A DNA stretch of 64,000 nt, taken from Bacteroidia bacterium. GTDB lineage: Bacteria > Bacteroidota > Bacteroidia > JADZBD01. The notes beneath the pieces are model-generated. The model had not been told where the DNA came from. It saw only the letters and a program-made list of their open reading frames with translations, and did no database searches. Below, piece after piece: positions 1 to 8,115 of this stretch. How positions within the stretch are numbered: position 1 is the first letter of the stretch; every line of letters starts with the position of its first letter. The stretch is from NCBI GenBank assembly GCA_020054095.1, contig JAGVMA010000050.1, positions 18,475-82,474 of the forward strand. Reading direction: 5' to 3'. The translations under genes and the position numbers were made by a program.

Positions 1-68
1 TTTGTTTGTGCTGATGCAAGTTCTGTAAACAGAAATGAAATAAATAGAAGTGTGTATAGTTTTTTCAT
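1..68 (-). CDS. N-terminus of a secreted protein (cut by window edge)
   Basis: Only the first 22 codons are inside the window. They read MKKLYTLLFISFLFTELASA followed by QT, a textbook Sec signal peptide with a basic start, a hydrophobic core and an A-S-A/Q cleavage site. The ATG at 66-68 lies 10 bases past the stop of the upstream lipoprotein gene on the same strand, so the two are probably co-transcribed. The mature protein is outside the window, so no function can be given. Confidence 0.6.
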   Translation of the reverse strand, partial: MKKLYTLLFISFLFTELASAQT

Positions 69-78
69 AGTGTAGGTT

Positions 79-789
79 TTATTCTTTTCCGTATTGAATT
101 AATTTCATTGTAAAATATGCAGTTGCCACAGTATCATCAAAGGGCGGCTGGTCGCTTTGGCTCGATGGCTGCTTGTTGAGTAAAATAAGTTGCTTGTAAA
201 TCATGCCCACGTTTTTGGCATATTTTTCCACGCTATATTTTGTGTCCACTAAATTCTGCACATTTATTTGTGTAACAGTTAATGCCGAATCGAAATTAAG
301 CGAATTGATGATGGCCGGCTCATCTGTAACTGAATATTTGTAGTTCCATTCTTCAAATGTATTTTGTGCATTGCCGTTCCATGTTTTGTTTTCCTTAACG
401 GGAAAAACAAGACGAGTGTAGCGCACGTTCTCCTCTACTCGCTCGGCACTTGTGCTTGTTTTATTTGCAGCCCACACATCGGTTAATGTCCAATTCATGG
501 AATCGTAAGACAACGAAGGGTTATAAAATTTTTTATAGCGCTCTATTCTTAGCGTTGGTCGGTTTTGATTATCGTTATACACCGACTCAATTAGTTCTTT
601 CACTAAAAACTTATACGCTGTGTCTAATCCAATTAAATCGTCTTTTGCAATAGAGTCCACTTCATATACCACAAATGTTCCCACAGCATCAGGAAAATAA
701 GCGTATCCTAAATCGGGCAAATCCTCATCTTTCTTGCAGGCATACACTGCAAAACAAAAAAGCGCGGCTATTGTGATTAGCTTTTTCAT
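79..789 (-). CDS. putative lipoprotein, function unknown
   Basis: A 236-residue protein that I do not recognise. The N-terminus has a lysine-rich start, a short hydrophobic stretch and a lipobox-like AVYAC, with Cys18 as the likely lipidated residue followed by KKDEDLP. The charged residues just after the Cys resemble the surface-export signal of Bacteroidota lipoproteins (inference). The rest is polar, with many Tyr, Asn and Thr and no membrane segment. The gene follows mnmA on the same strand after 141 bases and is followed 10 bases later by another secreted-protein gene, suggesting a small envelope unit. Confidence 0.75.
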   Translation of the reverse strand: MKKLITIAALFCFAVYACKKDEDLPDLGYAYFPDAVGTFVVYEVDSIAKDDLIGLDTAYKFLVKELIESVYNDNQNRPTLRIERYKKFYNPSLSYDSMNWTLTDVWAANKTSTSAERVEENVRYTRLVFPVKENKTWNGNAQNTFEEWNYKYSVTDEPAIINSLNFDSALTVTQINVQNLVDTKYSVEKYAKNVGMIYKQLILLNKQPSSQSDQPPFDDTVATAYFTMKLIQYGKE

Positions 790-930
790 TTGTATATTTT
801 ATATGACTTTTTAATTGCAGATGGAATGCACATGGTGTTCATTCCAGGTTTTTTTGTTTTTTGAATCATGGACATTTCAAAATAATGTAACACGAATTTA
901 GGGAAAATTTTCAGGAGGTGAAAATCAATC

Positions 931-2022
931 TTATTTGCGGTCAATAAAACCACCGCCCACCAAATCGTTGCCTTCGTAAAAAACAGCACTTTGCCCGGGT
1001 GCAATTGCTTTTACATGCTTGTGAAAGATGGCATTTATTTTATTTCCATCCACGTTAATTGTAGCAGGTGCTCCGGCATCTTTGTATCGAATTTTAGTGT
1101 GCGCCACAAAATCGGCAGGCAACGATTCGTATTTAACTAAATTAAAATCGCGCACGCGCATGGTTTGTTTTTCTAAATCTTCTTCGGTGCCCAGCACCAC
1201 TATATTTTTTTCGGGAACAATTTCGGTAACAAAAACAGGTTTGCCCATTGCAATTTCCAAACCCTTGCGCTGACCAACGGTATAGAAAGGATAACCTCTG
1301 TGCTTGCCCACAATTGTTCCGTCTGTTAAAACAAAATCACCACCATCTACTTGCGTTTCGAGGCCCGGAACTTTGTGTTTTAAAAATGCACGATAATCGT
1401 TATCGGGAACAAAACATATTTCGTAGCTCTCGCTTTTATTTGCCAGCTCCACAAAACCACGTTCAATTGCCATTTGCTTAATTTGTGATTTACGCAAATG
1501 CCCCAGCGGAAACAACGTGCGCTTTAAACTTTGCTGTGTAAGCCCCCACAATACATACGATTGGTCTTTGTTTTCATCCAATCCTTTTGATACAACATAT
1601 CTTCCGTTTTCAAAACGCACTTGTGCATAATGCCCGGTTGCAATAAATTCGCAACCAAGTTGGTCGGCACGTTTTAAAAGTGCCTCCCACTTAATGTGTG
1701 TATTGCAGAGCACACAAGGATTAGGTGTGCGCCCTGCCAAATATTCTTCTACAAAATTATCAATGATGTAATCGCCAAACTCAGAACGTATATCTAAAAT
1801 AAGATGTGCGAAACCGTGTTGCACCGCCATGGTGCGTGCATCGTTAATCGAATCGAGTGAGCAGCAGCCGGTTTCTTTTTTACCTGGCGCAATAGAAGCA
1901 TAATCCCATGTTTTCATGGTGATACCAATCACTTCGTATCCTTGTTCGTGTAGCATTAAAGCAGCAATAGAACTATCTATTCCGCCACTCATGGCTACCA
2001 ATACTTTTCCTTTTTTAGTCAT
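931..2022 (-). CDS. mnmA: tRNA-specific 2-thiouridylase MnmA
   Basis: MnmA adds sulfur to U34 of the Lys, Glu and Gln tRNAs, using ATP to adenylate the base and sulfur relayed from a cysteine desulfurase. The protein is 363 residues. The PP-loop SGGIDSS lies at residues 12-18, the ATGHYA motif at about 128-133, and the active-site cysteines in NPCVLCN (Cys103, Cys106) and EIC (Cys203). Cys106 and Cys203 match the catalytic pair of the family, and Cys103 sits where the E. coli enzyme has Asp. The reading frame extends upstream to 2100, but the ATG at 2022 is chosen because it begins two bases after the preceding gene's stop and gives the usual length. It is in a minus-strand run with the YwqK-like gene. 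Confidence 0.96.
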   Translation of the reverse strand: MTKKGKVLVAMSGGIDSSIAALMLHEQGYEVIGITMKTWDYASIAPGKKETGCCSLDSINDARTMAVQHGFAHLILDIRSEFGDYIIDNFVEEYLAGRTPNPCVLCNTHIKWEALLKRADQLGCEFIATGHYAQVRFENGRYVVSKGLDENKDQSYVLWGLTQQSLKRTLFPLGHLRKSQIKQMAIERGFVELANKSESYEICFVPDNDYRAFLKHKVPGLETQVDGGDFVLTDGTIVGKHRGYPFYTVGQRKGLEIAMGKPVFVTEIVPEKNIVVLGTEEDLEKQTMRVRDFNLVKYESLPADFVAHTKIRYKDAGAPATINVDGNKINAIFHKHVKAIAPGQSAVFYEGNDLVGGGFIDRK

Positions 2023-2024
2023 TC

Positions 2025-2603
2025 TTATTGCTTGAGCAAAACTCCCTCTTTGTAAAATTCTGTTTTTTCGATGTTGCCATCTTTGGTATAAAAAATCCAT
2101 TTGCCTTCTTGCTTGCCATCTTTATAGTTACCCATAATCTTGGGAGCTGATGGTTCTAAATAGCTCTCGTTAGTTTCGCCATTTGGAGGCATAATCATTT
2201 TGGCTTCGTAAAATTCCTTATACAATCCTTCTTTTTTTCCGAGCTTGTAGTTGGTTGTAGATTTTAGTGATTGGTTGGGATAAAAATCTTCGAACTCACC
2301 ATGCAAGCGCTCTGTGCTTTGCAGCTTTCCGGCTTTGTAAATTTCCTTAAGTGTTAAAATAGTTTTCTGGTCGTAGTAGAACCAATTACCTTCTTTCAAT
2401 CCGGTTTTGTACTGGCCCACCACACTCACCACCGAATCGAGGTAATAGTAAATTATTTTCCCATCAATTTGTCCGTTCACATAATTACCTTTTGTTTTGG
2501 GTTGTTTCTTTGCGTAATATTCTATCATAGGACCATTAAGAATATCCATTTTCCATGTTTCTTGTTTGGCTATTGAAGTATCAAGATTATAAACAGTCCA
2601 CAC
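2025..2603 (-). CDS. YwqK/MORN-type repeat protein, C-terminal part (frameshifted)
   Basis: This 192-residue reading frame continues the repeat protein that starts at 3007. It carries several copies of the loose motif G-x-Y-K-x-G-x-x-x-G-x-W-x-x-Y seen in MORN_2/YwqK-family proteins, for example VGQYKTGLKEGNWFYYD and MGNYKDGKQEGKWIFYT. It has no signal peptide of its own. Its first residues WTVYNLD continue directly from the end of the upstream frame if one A is added to the A tract at 2608-2614, giving KGKKNGVWTVYNLD, a normal repeat. YwqK has been called an antitoxin in Bacillus, but proteins with these repeats in Bacteroidota are usually exported and of unknown function. Confidence 0.7.
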   Translation of the reverse strand: MWTVYNLDTSIAKQETWKMDILNGPMIEYYAKKQPKTKGNYVNGQIDGKIIYYYLDSVVSVVGQYKTGLKEGNWFYYDQKTILTLKEIYKAGKLQSTERLHGEFEDFYPNQSLKSTTNYKLGKKEGLYKEFYEAKMIMPPNGETNESYLEPSAPKIMGNYKDGKQEGKWIFYTKDGNIEKTEFYKEGVLLKQ

Positions 2604-3007
2604 ACCATTTTTTTGCCTTTGCTATATTCTTCTTGTTTTAATGGGCGCACGTCTTCTGTGAGATAAATCCATACACTATCCTTCACGCGCTCTTTGCCTA
2701 CAATTATGTATTTGCCCATTGCCATTAATTCTTTGTTTTCATAAAAAGTTTGGGTACGGCAAACAGTGCCTTTTGCCGAAAACGTATTTACAATTTTAAC
2801 AACACCTGATGGGTAGTACCACAGAAAAGTACCCACTTCGTAATCATCTTTAAACTGACCTTCGTATATTTTTTTTTTATTGGCATCGTATTTCACCCAG
2901 CGGCCTTGCTTTTTTCCGGCTGCATCGGTTTTGTTGCTATCTGCCTGCGCCATAGCAGCAACCGAGAATAGTAAAGCAACGAATAGTATATTTAGTTTTC
3001 TGTTCAT
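2570..3007 (-). CDS. YwqK/MORN-type repeat protein, N-terminal part with signal peptide (frameshifted)
   Basis: This 145-residue frame starts with a signal peptide (MNRKLNILFVALLFSVAAMA, then QAD) and enters YwqK/MORN-like repeats such as KQGRWVKYDANKKKIYEGQF and VGTFLWYYPSGVV. Its last ten or so residues (CGLFIILILQ) are unlike the repeats and arise from reading past a run of seven A (on the coding strand) at 2608-2614 in the wrong frame. With eight A the frame joins the 2025-2603 frame to give a 327-residue periplasmic or surface repeat protein. Possible explanations are mutation, slippage or a sequencing error. Confidence 0.75.
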   Translation of the reverse strand: MNRKLNILFVALLFSVAAMAQADSNKTDAAGKKQGRWVKYDANKKKIYEGQFKDDYEVGTFLWYYPSGVVKIVNTFSAKGTVCRTQTFYENKELMAMGKYIIVGKERVKDSVWIYLTEDVRPLKQEEYSKGKKMVCGLFIILILQ

Positions 3008-3084
3008 AAACGCTGATACGAAATTAATAATAAAAGGTTATCAATAGTTTTCAAAAGTCGTGCCTTAGTAATAATGCGTAGAAG

Positions 3085-3092
3085 TATTTTTG
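3085..3092 (+). promoter_or_regulatory. candidate TAnnTTTG -7 element
   Basis: TATTTTTG fits the Bacteroidota -7 consensus TAnnTTTG. It lies about 50 bases upstream of the ATG at 3141 that begins the first of three tandem T9SS cargo genes. No clear TTG -33 element is present at the expected distance, so this is a candidate only. Confidence 0.35.
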
Positions 3093-3189
3093 GTTTTTAT
3101 ATCTACTTTTTATAAATTAGCTTTTTAAAACCACCTCATTATGAAAACACCAAACATTAATTTTAATTTTATGTTTTGTTTTTTGCAAT

Positions 3190-5412
3190 ATGCTTAACGC
3201 ACAAAACAATTGGAAAGTAAACGGGAACAACATTAATACTTCTGATTTTTTAGGCACAACAAATAATAAAAACCTTGTAATTAAAACCAACGATACCACA
3301 CGAATGGTGGTGAAAAAGAATGGCGGTGTGGATGTAAATGGACAATTGCAAGTGGATAGTTTGCACATAATAGGAGGTTTAAAAATTGGGGCTAACACGC
3401 TCTCGATAACAAACAATCCTGATTTAATACGCTCTACCAATGGCCAAATTTCATTTGGTGGCAGTGGCGCAAATTTCTTCAACAATATTCGCTTGGGAGT
3501 TGGGATACAAAACCCGGTACACAAGATTCATATTGGTGATTTAAACCCAAGTGCCTTTGGACAGCCACAGCCGGTAAATTTAGCTTTCGGAAATAACTCG
3601 TTATTTAATGGCGGAACAGGATTTGGAATTACTGATGGTTTTCAGATTGGTATTTTAGGAAACCAAGATGCTGAGTTACGCCAGTTTGAAAATAAAAACA
3701 TGTTGTTTTTCACTAATAACACCGAGCGAATTAGAATTTTAAATAACGGATTTGTAGGTATTAATACCTCAACACCAACAAATACATTTGAATTAAACTC
3801 AGGAACTGCCAACACAAGTGGTTTTAAATTTACGCAACTAAATTCTGGTTCGCCTACACAAGTTAATCCCGGAAAAGTATTAAGTGTTGATGCTAATGGT
3901 AATGTAATTTTAGTACCACAAACTGGAGGTGGAAATATAACTGGATGTGGCGGAAATAATAATTTTATCACAAAATTTATCTCAGCTACTACTATTTGTA
4001 ATAGTCAAATTTACGATGATGCTAATCAGGTTTTGATTGGATCAACTACCCCTATTTATTCAGAATCAAAAATAGAAGTAGTAAATAATAATACAGGGGG
4101 ACGTTATGGCATTACAGCTTCGCTTAACGGAGTTACGCCATCTTTAAGCCAATATGTTTTTAATGGGATAATAAATACTGGCCAACATGGAACTCAAAAT
4201 ATTGCTTTTTTTGGCCAAGTTGCCGCAAATGTTGGTGCATTTCAGAATGTTGGTTCGCAAGTACTTGTTACAGGAACATCTGGATTAAACACCTCCAATG
4301 TTGGTTACACTTCCATTGTTTACGGCTTAAATTCTTTTAGAAATATTGGAATTTCTTCAAGTGCAATTGATGCTTTTTTGACTACAGGAGGCAGTTTCAA
4401 ATCTACTTCTAATTCAACAAATGGGTCATCAGCGAGAGGAATTGATGTAGATGCCACTAATGGCGAATATAACTTTGGAATAATTAACACAGTGGGTAAC
4501 ATATCATTGTCTTCAATTGCTAATTATGGAATTTACTCAACCATATATGCTAACGGATATGCGCAAAATGGAAATTATGCTGCGATGCTTATTGCACCAC
4601 CCACCAATGGAAATATAATTAGCTATGCCTTATACAGTCAATCTCCTTCGCAAACAACAATAGGGGCATATTTGGCAGGGTATTTTAATGGAAACGTACA
4701 GCGAATAGGTTTAGATAATTTCGCCTCCGATATTAATTTGAAAGAAAACATTGTGCCAATTACTAATGCTTCTGATCTATTATTACAACTGAATCCTGTA
4801 TCATTTAATTTTAAAAACAGTTCATACCCTCAAATGAGTTTTCCTTTGGGGTTACAATATGGATTGATTGCTCAAGAGGTAGAGCCCATATTGCCCCTTT
4901 TGGTTTCAAACTCAATACACCCTGAACAATTTGACACAGCTGGTAATCAGATTAGTACACGAATTGAATATAAATCATTAAATTATGAGGGATTCATCCC
5001 ACTTCTAATTAAAGGATTTAAAGAACAAGTTATAAAAATGGACTCCTTGGTGGCATTAGTAGATTCTCTAAAAGAATTAATGACTGGAAATAGACGTCTT
5101 TTTGAAGACAATACCGCTTCAAATGAAGAAATAAAACTGTATATTAATGACATGCCTAGACTTGGATATCCTTCTCCAAATCCTAATTCGGGGTACATTG
5201 AAGTTCCATACTATATTCCTGAAAATTACACAGATGCGAAGCTTGTCTTTCGCGATGCATTAGTTAGTATCATTGGGGAAAAATCATTAACACAAAAAGG
5301 ATACAATAAACTTCAAGTTGACCTTATTGATTTGCTTTCTGGAGTTTATACATGCACTTTAGTTGTTAATAATAAAATTTGTGACTCAAAAAAAATCATC
5401 AAATCAAATTAA
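3190..5412 (+). CDS. T9SS cargo protein with peptidase S74 (intramolecular chaperone) domain
   Basis: The frame encodes 740 residues. A Gly/Asn-rich, probably trimeric beta-structured stalk fills residues 1-500. A peptidase S74 domain starts near 513 with SDINLKENI, where Ser513 and Lys518 are the likely self-cleavage dyad, and runs through YGLIAQEVEPILP. A short coiled coil near 615-635 and a type-A T9SS sorting domain from about 660 (YPSPNPNSG to KKIIKSN) complete it. The ATG at 3190 lies inside what should be the signal peptide. Upstream codons in this frame read KHQTLILILCFVFCN before it, and an ATG at 3141 is one base out of frame. Dropping one A at 3144-3147 gives a 756-residue protein with an intact signal peptide. 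The next gene follows after 16 bases. Confidence 0.85.
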   Translation: MLNAQNNWKVNGNNINTSDFLGTTNNKNLVIKTNDTTRMVVKKNGGVDVNGQLQVDSLHIIGGLKIGANTLSITNNPDLIRSTNGQISFGGSGANFFNNIRLGVGIQNPVHKIHIGDLNPSAFGQPQPVNLAFGNNSLFNGGTGFGITDGFQIGILGNQDAELRQFENKNMLFFTNNTERIRILNNGFVGINTSTPTNTFELNSGTANTSGFKFTQLNSGSPTQVNPGKVLSVDANGNVILVPQTGGGNITGCGGNNNFITKFISATTICNSQIYDDANQVLIGSTTPIYSESKIEVVNNNTGGRYGITASLNGVTPSLSQYVFNGIINTGQHGTQNIAFFGQVAANVGAFQNVGSQVLVTGTSGLNTSNVGYTSIVYGLNSFRNIGISSSAIDAFLTTGGSFKSTSNSTNGSSARGIDVDATNGEYNFGIINTVGNISLSSIANYGIYSTIYANGYAQNGNYAAMLIAPPTNGNIISYALYSQSPSQTTIGAYLAGYFNGNVQRIGLDNFASDINLKENIVPITNASDLLLQLNPVSFNFKNSSYPQMSFPLGLQYGLIAQEVEPILPLLVSNSIHPEQFDTAGNQISTRIEYKSLNYEGFIPLLIKGFKEQVIKMDSLVALVDSLKELMTGNRRLFEDNTASNEEIKLYINDMPRLGYPSPNPNSGYIEVPYYIPENYTDAKLVFRDALVSIIGEKSLTQKGYNKLQVDLIDLLSGVYTCTLVVNNKICDSKKIIKSN

Positions 5413-5428
5413 CTCTAATAAATTTCTT

Positions 5429-6754
5429 GTGAAAAAAATATATAGAGCAATCTTTATTTTATTTATTGTATCTAAACCTTCGCTATCTCAGCTATGGGAT
5501 GATGTAGGTGGGGGGGTTATTTCAAATAATTTTGTAGGGAATGTGAGAAGTTTTGCAATTGACTCGGTAAATAATTTACTTTATGTTGGAGGTGATTTTG
5601 ACAAAGCTGGTGCTGTTAATAATTGTTTCAATATAGCTAAATGGAATGGTTTTACATGGGACTCGCTGAGACAAGGTTCTTTCCCAGTTTCCGCTTTACA
5701 GTTTTTTAATGGCGAACTGTATGTGGCTAACTCATTAAGAGTGGAGAAATGGACAGGATCTACATGGAATAGCGTAGGCACAAATAACAGCAATTTTGGG
5801 GGCGGTGGCATTTACGATTTCGAAATTTATAATAATAAAATAATTGCTGTTGGGAGTTTTTCGTCAGTTGATAATGTTACTGTAAACAGAATTGGACAAT
5901 GGGATGGAAGCAACTGGACTAGTGCCGGAACCGGAGCAAACAACACTGTTTTCTGCGCAACTGTATTTAATAGTGAACTTTATATTGGAGGAAGTTTTAC
6001 TCTTGTTGACGGAATACCAGCGCTATATGTTGCAAAATGGAATGGGAGCGTTTGGCAACAGGTAGGATCGGGCTTACAAGGAAACGTAACAGACCTTTGT
6101 GTTTACAACGGGGAGCTTTATGCTTGTGGAAACAGCTTTAGTGCAGGTGTTAGAATTTTTAAGTGGAATGGCAACAACTGGTCAGGAGCATCTCCGGCAA
6201 ATTTTCCTGATTTACCGATTTGGGAACTTTCTACATACAGTGGCAAATTATTTGCCATTGGTGACTTTGGCAATCCATGTTGCAGAATAGCAGAGTTCGA
6301 TGGCTTTAACTGGTCTTCAATTAATGATCCAGGTCTTGGTGGCATAATTGGATCAACATCAGAAATGATAGTTTTTAACAACGAGCTATACGTTGGGGGC
6401 ATAGATATTACTTATGCAGGCACTATACCAGTAAACAATATTGCCAAATACGCTTTGCCGGTAAACACTCATCAAACAACTATATTAAATAACCAATTTA
6501 TTTTACATCAAAACAACCCTAACCCATTTTCGGAAAATTCAGAAATCAACTATTTTATCGAAAGCAATTCTAAATCTGCATTTGTTGTTTTTTACAACAT
6601 GCATGGCGTAGTTATGAAAACCGTAGAGATAAAAAACTTTGGTGCAGGTAAGATAAATATCTCAGGATTAAATATTAATTCAGGCGTTTATCAATACTCA
6701 CTATTTGTTGACAATTTATTAATTGATACAAAAAAATTCATATTAACTAAATAA
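5429..6754 (+). CDS. secreted six-repeat beta-propeller-like protein with T9SS sorting domain
   Basis: A 441-residue protein from a GTG at 5429. That start is preferred over upstream codons because it opens a signal peptide (VKKIYRAIFILFIVSKPSLS, then Q). The body has six copies of a W-N-G-x-x-W motif spaced about 45-50 residues apart (KWNGFTWDS, KWTGSTWNS, QWDGSNWTS, KWNGSVWQQ, KWNGNNWSG, EFDGFNWSS), each followed by NGELYVGG-like strands, so a kelch-like propeller is likely. A type-A T9SS sorting domain (NNPNPFSENSEINYF to KKFILTK) fills the last 80 residues. It sits 16 bases after the S74 gene and 12 before its paralogue. Ligand unknown. Confidence 0.85.
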   Translation: MKKIYRAIFILFIVSKPSLSQLWDDVGGGVISNNFVGNVRSFAIDSVNNLLYVGGDFDKAGAVNNCFNIAKWNGFTWDSLRQGSFPVSALQFFNGELYVANSLRVEKWTGSTWNSVGTNNSNFGGGGIYDFEIYNNKIIAVGSFSSVDNVTVNRIGQWDGSNWTSAGTGANNTVFCATVFNSELYIGGSFTLVDGIPALYVAKWNGSVWQQVGSGLQGNVTDLCVYNGELYACGNSFSAGVRIFKWNGNNWSGASPANFPDLPIWELSTYSGKLFAIGDFGNPCCRIAEFDGFNWSSINDPGLGGIIGSTSEMIVFNNELYVGGIDITYAGTIPVNNIAKYALPVNTHQTTILNNQFILHQNNPNPFSENSEINYFIESNSKSAFVVFYNMHGVVMKTVEIKNFGAGKINISGLNINSGVYQYSLFVDNLLIDTKKFILTK

Positions 6755-6766
6755 AATATCGGTAAT

Positions 6767-8107
6767 ATGAAAAAAACACTCCTGTATTTTATTATCCTGC
6801 TCCCTTACTCAAAAGCTGTTTCACAAAACTGGCTGGATGTCGGTGGCGGTGTGTATCATTCAATATTCAATCCGCAATATGTGCACAACATTGAAGCTGA
6901 TACAACTAATAGCAAAATATACGTTTGTGGAGTTTTTGACATGGCTGGCAATAATACAGGCTACCGCAATATAGCCTGCTGGAATGGATTGAGCTGGGAT
7001 TCATTAGGAAATGGTATGTCTTTTTGTGGTGATTTAAAAATGTATAATGGCGACCTTATTGTGTATGGCAAAAAAAATAATACGTCTAATTATGAAATAC
7101 TTAAATGGAGCAACCCTGGCTGGAATCAATTAGGAACAACCGGAAAAGTAGTTGGAACTGGGGTTTATGAGTTTCTTGTTTTTAACAATGAACTATACGC
7201 AGCAGGTAAATTTGACACTATTGATGGTGTGCCTGCAAAAAATATCGCTAAGTGGAATGGGGTTTCTTGGAGTGCTTTGACAGGTGGCGGCACTAATAAT
7301 AAAATTGAAAATTTATGTATTTATAATGGAGAGATTTATGCTTGTGGCTCATTTACAGTGGCAGGATCAACTCCAGCATCTTATATTGCCAAATACAATG
7401 GTACAAATTGGGATAGTGTGGGTGCAGGAACAAACTCGCAAGTGCTTGACATTTGTGTCTATAATAATAAATTATATGCAACAGGAAATTTTAATATTGC
7501 AGGTACAGCAGTTGCAAATAATATTGCTTCATGGAATGGGGCTTTGTGGTCACCCGTTGGATCTGGATTGAATTCGATGGGTACGGGGTTATGTGTATTT
7601 AACAATAAACTATATGTAATGGGGCAATTCAGCAGCCCTAGTTCACTTATTGCCGAATGGGATGATAACACTTGGATGCCTTTAGTAGGCGGGGGAGTTA
7701 GCATGTCTCCTTCTGCCGATGCAATGGTTGTTTTAAACAATGAGCTGTTTGTAGCGGGAAATGGTTTTTATTTTGCTGGTACTACTCCAGTTAAAGGAGT
7801 TGCCAAATATTCTTTACCCGTAAATATCCAAGAAGTATTCTCAATCAAAGTAATGCTCAATCAAAACGCACCCAACCCATTTAATAATGAAACAACAATT
7901 AATTATTACTTGCCTGAGTTTAATTCTTATGCACAAATGGTGTTTTATGATAATACAGGAAAAATTATAAATACTATTGATATTGCAGAGAAAGGCAAAG
8001 GGCAAATAAATATTAAAGCCGAAAATTCAAGTGCGGGTGTTTACACATATACCATTATAGTAGATGGAGAGATAATTGACCGCAAGAAGCTAGTCTTAGT
8101 GAAATAA
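6767..8107 (+). CDS. secreted six-repeat beta-propeller-like protein with T9SS sorting domain (paralogue)
   Basis: A 446-residue paralogue of the preceding gene: it has a signal peptide (MKKTLLYFIILLPYSKAVS, then Q), the same WLDVGGGV opening after the cleavage site, six W-N-G-x-x-W-type motifs (CWNGLSWDS, KWSNPGWNQ, KWNGVSWSA, KYNGTNWDS, SWNGALWSP, EWDDNTWMP), and a type-A T9SS sorting domain (NAPNPFNNETTINYYLP to KKLVLVK). The 12-base spacing implies co-transcription and a tandem duplication. The protein should be exported across the outer membrane and attached to or released from the cell surface. It converges on gmhB 8 bases downstream with no visible hairpin terminator. Confidence 0.86.
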   Translation: MKKTLLYFIILLPYSKAVSQNWLDVGGGVYHSIFNPQYVHNIEADTTNSKIYVCGVFDMAGNNTGYRNIACWNGLSWDSLGNGMSFCGDLKMYNGDLIVYGKKNNTSNYEILKWSNPGWNQLGTTGKVVGTGVYEFLVFNNELYAAGKFDTIDGVPAKNIAKWNGVSWSALTGGGTNNKIENLCIYNGEIYACGSFTVAGSTPASYIAKYNGTNWDSVGAGTNSQVLDICVYNNKLYATGNFNIAGTAVANNIASWNGALWSPVGSGLNSMGTGLCVFNNKLYVMGQFSSPSSLIAEWDDNTWMPLVGGGVSMSPSADAMVVLNNELFVAGNGFYFAGTTPVKGVAKYSLPVNIQEVFSIKVMLNQNAPNPFNNETTINYYLPEFNSYAQMVFYDNTGKIINTIDIAEKGKGQINIKAENSSAGVYTYTIIVDGEIIDRKKLVLVK

Positions 8108-8115
8108 CACAACCA

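Noticed and set aside
786..1004. A 72-codon minus-strand reading frame before mnmA
   Set aside because: It overlaps the 3' end of mnmA in another frame, has no recognisable motif or signal peptide and reads like random AT-rich sequence.
3117..3524. Long minus-strand frame antisense to the S74 gene
   Set aside because: It mirrors Pro-rich complement of a Gly/Asn-rich coding region and has no protein-like pattern; the plus strand has clear domains.
3190..5412. Prophage remnant suggested by the S74 tail-fibre chaperone domain
   Set aside because: No phage structural, lysis, integrase or replication gene is near, and the protein has a T9SS sorting domain, so it is a cellular surface protein.
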